From the NCBI GenBank assembly GCA_029204225.1, contig CM055111.1, positions 47,111,224-47,175,223 on the forward strand: a stretch of 64,000 nucleotides of DNA. The letters are read 5' to 3'. Both the position numbers and the translations under genes were made by a program. Positions 61,401 through 64,000 of the stretch are shown in pieces. The notes beneath the pieces are model-generated. The model was not told the DNA's origin and did not search any database. It saw nothing but the letters and a program-made list of their open reading frames with translations. The stretch's first letter is position 1, and every line of letters starts with the position of its first letter. Source of the DNA: Diphasiastrum complanatum. Lineage: Eukaryota > Streptophyta > Lycopodiopsida > Lycopodiales > Lycopodiaceae.

Positions 61401-62700
61401 GATTATTTAGGATTTTAGTTAAAGTACAAACTCTTCTAGTTGGGGCAGCCTTAGGAGGGGTTAAATTAGGTTCATCTACTAGTAGGGAGACCGCCTTAGA
61501 AGAAGATCAAGTGCCAACCAATAGAACTATGATTTGAGTGGAACCTACTTTTACGTATCCTACACAACGACCTTTAGGATCAATCTTAACTCTACTAGAT
61601 GGGAGACCGCCATAATAGATCTAGGAAAGAAACTAAAAGTACAACAGTACACAAGCCACTTTTCAAACATAAGTGCAACTGGCTTCAATATACACTCGAC
61701 TAAAAATTTGTAGGGTCGTAGTCATAGCGTAAGCCACCCTCCACTTGTCAAGAAGGATTAGATCCACAAGGATAGGTCTCTAACCATGATTAGTTGCTTA
61801 TTCTAGTTGCTTTTTCAACCAAAAAACTAACACTAACCACTCATACCATTCATAGTAGAGGTGAAAGGGAGAAAAGAGAGAGAGGTTAGAGGGAGGTAGC
61901 TCATTAGTTGTTGCTTAAATGAAAAGCGTTAGACACAAAACAAAGCTCATGAGGATGCTTGATTCCAAAAAGTGGTAGAGTTTCCTCCTCTCTATTAGCA
62001 TGTAAAATGGAGTACAAGAGGTGCCTTTTTACTCTTAGGTTTATAGGAAATAGCCTCAAAAGAGCCCCCTACTTGAAGTAGTGTCGGTCCCTCGGCATTA
62101 TGGCGCTAGTATGGGCTGCGTGTTTCTTGACGGTGTCTTATTAGAAAACCTGTGACCTGCTCCATAAACTGGACGCGAGCGAAGCTGTGTTTGTCAGTCA
62201 GTGGAAAGGAAACCTTGTGGACACCTAAAATGTCCCCCAGGACTCCAAATCGAGATAGAGCTTCCTAGAACACCAAGGGAGGATTGCCGTCCCAACCAAA
62301 CCTAGACCCAATACCGGTCTAGCCCCCGAGCAATCTAGGAGATAGGCAAGCCACAGGAAGAGCGCTTCACAGTCTGACAACATAACGGCCACAAACTCTT
62401 CCATCCACCTCATAGACATTGGTGAGGGTATATATAGAGATATAGCCAACCCCACCTGCCCATGCACCGAATCCACATGGAAGCACTCTAACTGATCATG
62501 CCAATCTCCCATGCATGTCCTCTGCATGTAGGTACCCCTAACCCATAATAGCCAAGACCCATGCATAAGCACAGTGCATGTACACCCTATCCCATACTAG
62601 GATGCAACACACATGCCTATACCGCATGCGAGTGTGACCTCATGGTCCTACTTGACTATTATCCAGATTAGGCCTAGCCCCTACGTCCAAGACAGCTCCT
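61401..62700. other. No gene recognised
   Basis: AT-rich, with CCGCC-containing short repeats (GGGAGACCGCC at 61485 and 61602). A 19-bp stretch at 62078-62096 is the exact reverse complement of 22103-22121, which hints at a minus-strand relative of the element ending at 22194. Confidence 0.5.
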
Positions 62701-62710
62701 AATGATACCA
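62701..62710 (-). other. Possible primer-binding site next to LTR
   Basis: Minus strand TGGTATCATT follows an LTR-like end CTCACA; the first eight bases match the initiator-tRNA-Met site. If the LTR is the 3' LTR of an element extending right, no primer site is expected here, so this may be chance or a tandem/recombinant arrangement. Confidence 0.35.
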
Positions 62711-63950
62711 TGTGAGAATTTGTCATAAGACACTTCTCAACAATATGCTAATGCTCCCTGACTAGTTTATGCATGCAAATAAACTTAGTCCAATGAACAC
62801 ATAGTGGATCCACATGATTAAGAACTTGCTCAAAGAAAACATGATCCCACTATGATTCAGTACATAGCATAAATCTGTAGATCTCACCCCATTTGTATAT
62901 AATAGATGCCTAACTGAGAATCCTGTAACCCAGTTGTCATGAGAGAGAATATCTCTTTGGCATTCTCAGGTCATACAAGCTTTATTATGGTCACATTGAT
63001 CAGTTAGTGTTTATCGGATTCGGGCAGATCAGGTCTGCCTTACTTGATCACAGCTTCGAAGTCACTGGATCTATGCAATCGATTCCATAGCCATGCACAA
63101 AATTATGGTGAATTGAATTTTAGCTTTGCGGAAGCGTTGAACTAGGTGTAGTGATCAGAGCAAGAAATCGAACAGTGCTATCAGTCATATAAAATGATAA
63201 AATCTACAAAATAATCAATCTGCAAGCATGAATCAGTTTGAACATGCAATCACCATACACGATCTAAATTGCCGGAACAATGATGGATTAGTCATGCAGA
63301 AATACAATGTGATTGCAGAATAGATCAAGCGCGTTCTCCTTGATACAAGGCTTTGTGATAACAAAGAAGAGGAACGATGCAATTGCACTCTGAATGAATT
63401 ATTGATCATACTGATTCATCAATCTTACATGAATATGTATACATGGCTAACTGATTAACAGGATGGTTAACACATATTTTACAAATTAGGATTAAGGCAC
63501 TACTTGTTGTTGCATGTCGCTTTCAGTCGACATCTGAATTAGTTAGAGACGTTGGACATGTCGATGACTTCATACAAGTTGGAGATCATGGACAAGCTGC
63601 AAGACGTTGGACAAGTCGATGACATGGACATCGAGGACGTGGACATCGATCAAGTTGGAGACGTCGGAGATGTCGATGACTTTGGACAAGTTGATGACGT
63701 GGAAGTCGAGGACATGGATGCTGAATAAGTTGGAGACATCGGACATGTCGACGACTTCGGACAAGTCAATGACGTGGACGTCGGTTAAGTTGAAGATGTC
63801 GAACATGTCGATGACTTGACAAGTTGATGGACACTATCATCAAATTGTTTTGTATTTCTGCAGATGTCGCGGCCATAGAAATATTTACAACAGCTAAAAA
63901 ATGATTCTAAATTAGCATAAAATAAGGATGGGGAGGATAGATAGCCAACA
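62711..63950 (-). mobile_element. LTR of a copia element (type shared with 31404-32438)
   Basis: On the minus strand it starts TGTTGGCTATCTATCCTC at 63950, adjoining a polypurine tract, and ends CTCACA at 62711; about 1240 bp. Start and downstream blocks (GTGTATGGTGATTGCATG area, GCATGGCTATGGAATCGATT, GACTTCGAAGCTGTGATCAA) match the LTR at 31404. U3 carries a long minisatellite. Confidence 0.75.
63541..63830. repeat. Minisatellite of GACATGTCGATGAC-type units in LTR
   Basis: Variant units of AGTTGGAGACGTCGGA, GATGTCGATGACTT and GGACAAGTTGATGACGTGGA repeat with a higher-order period near 75 bp. Both strands stay open because the period is a multiple of three. Confidence 0.85.
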
Positions 63951-64000
63951 CCCCCACTTAATCTGGATTCTTAAATGCCTTGATTCTTAAATTCAAGATA
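63951..64000 (-). pseudogene. C-terminal end of a copia pol, runs off the window
   Basis: The minus strand encodes LNLRIKAF and a stop, then AAGTGGGGG (polypurine tract) before the LTR. It parallels LSLKVKAFMDSD at the end of the copia pol at 26190-26219. The body lies beyond 64000. Confidence 0.6.

Noticed and set aside
63570-63819. Two complementary 70-78 aa ORFs at the right edge
   Set aside because: Produced by a minisatellite whose period is a multiple of three, so all copies stay open; not a gene.

Overview
This window looks like nuclear DNA from a land plant with a repeat-rich genome. The evidence is GT-AG introns, plant-specific genes (a GT92 galactan synthase-like gene and a many-exon TPR gene), dense Ty1/copia and Ty3/gypsy wreckage, hAT remnants, 5-bp and 8-bp target duplications, and long (CT)n/(GA)n tracts. 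A fern or another large-genome lineage would fit, but I cannot fix the species. All coordinates come from reading by eye.

Host genes are few. (1) 3634-4326 (+) holds three exons of a tandem SWIB-domain protein; both ends of the gene are missing. (2) 36951-38945 (-) is a complete two-exon GALS-like glycosyltransferase of 521 aa, and looks the most intact gene here. (3) 50759-57937 (-) is a TPR-like protein gene with at least 13 visible exons; eleven consecutive exons join in phase, and one N-terminal stretch is unresolved. Its large first-half intron carries a 534-bp hAT-type MITE with a perfect 8-bp target duplication and a triplicated ~70-bp repeat.

The rest is mobile DNA. 1-2002, 7311-9370, 24420-27061, 27369-29020 and 33780-34919 are broken copia elements, several with large internal deletions that fuse distant domains. 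9441-10233 is a deleted copia gag/protease piece. 11512-12765 is a dead hAT transposase, abutting a gypsy integrase with chromodomain and a 3' LTR (12815-14196). 20493-21950 and 22948-23985 are two gag remnants whose zinc knuckles share an unusual CX2CX3HX4C spacing. 58140-59420 is a gypsy gag/protease/RT fragment. 59492-60881 is an unrecognised gag-position ORF that sits directly before a polypurine tract and an LTR.

The most notable object is a 5.8-kb copia element at 42551-48385. It has both LTRs, a tRNA-iMet-type primer site and a matching 5-bp target duplication (GTACA). Its gag-protease-integrase frame is open for 695 codons. The reverse transcriptase, however, is replaced by about 1.06 kb of unrelated DNA that stays open in the incoming pol frame for about 350 codons. 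A diverged, frame-conserved relative of that insert lies at 30959-31403, outside any gag-pol. The element therefore looks like a chimera of an autonomous copia and a non-autonomous partner, probably moved by reverse transcriptase supplied in trans.

A second theme is that several large CT/GA microsatellites lie just downstream of LTR TATA boxes. Comparing young and old LTRs of one family shows the tract growing from an imperfect CT-rich stretch. Two such LTRs stand head to head at 29997-30958, making a large imperfect palindrome with GA/CT arms.
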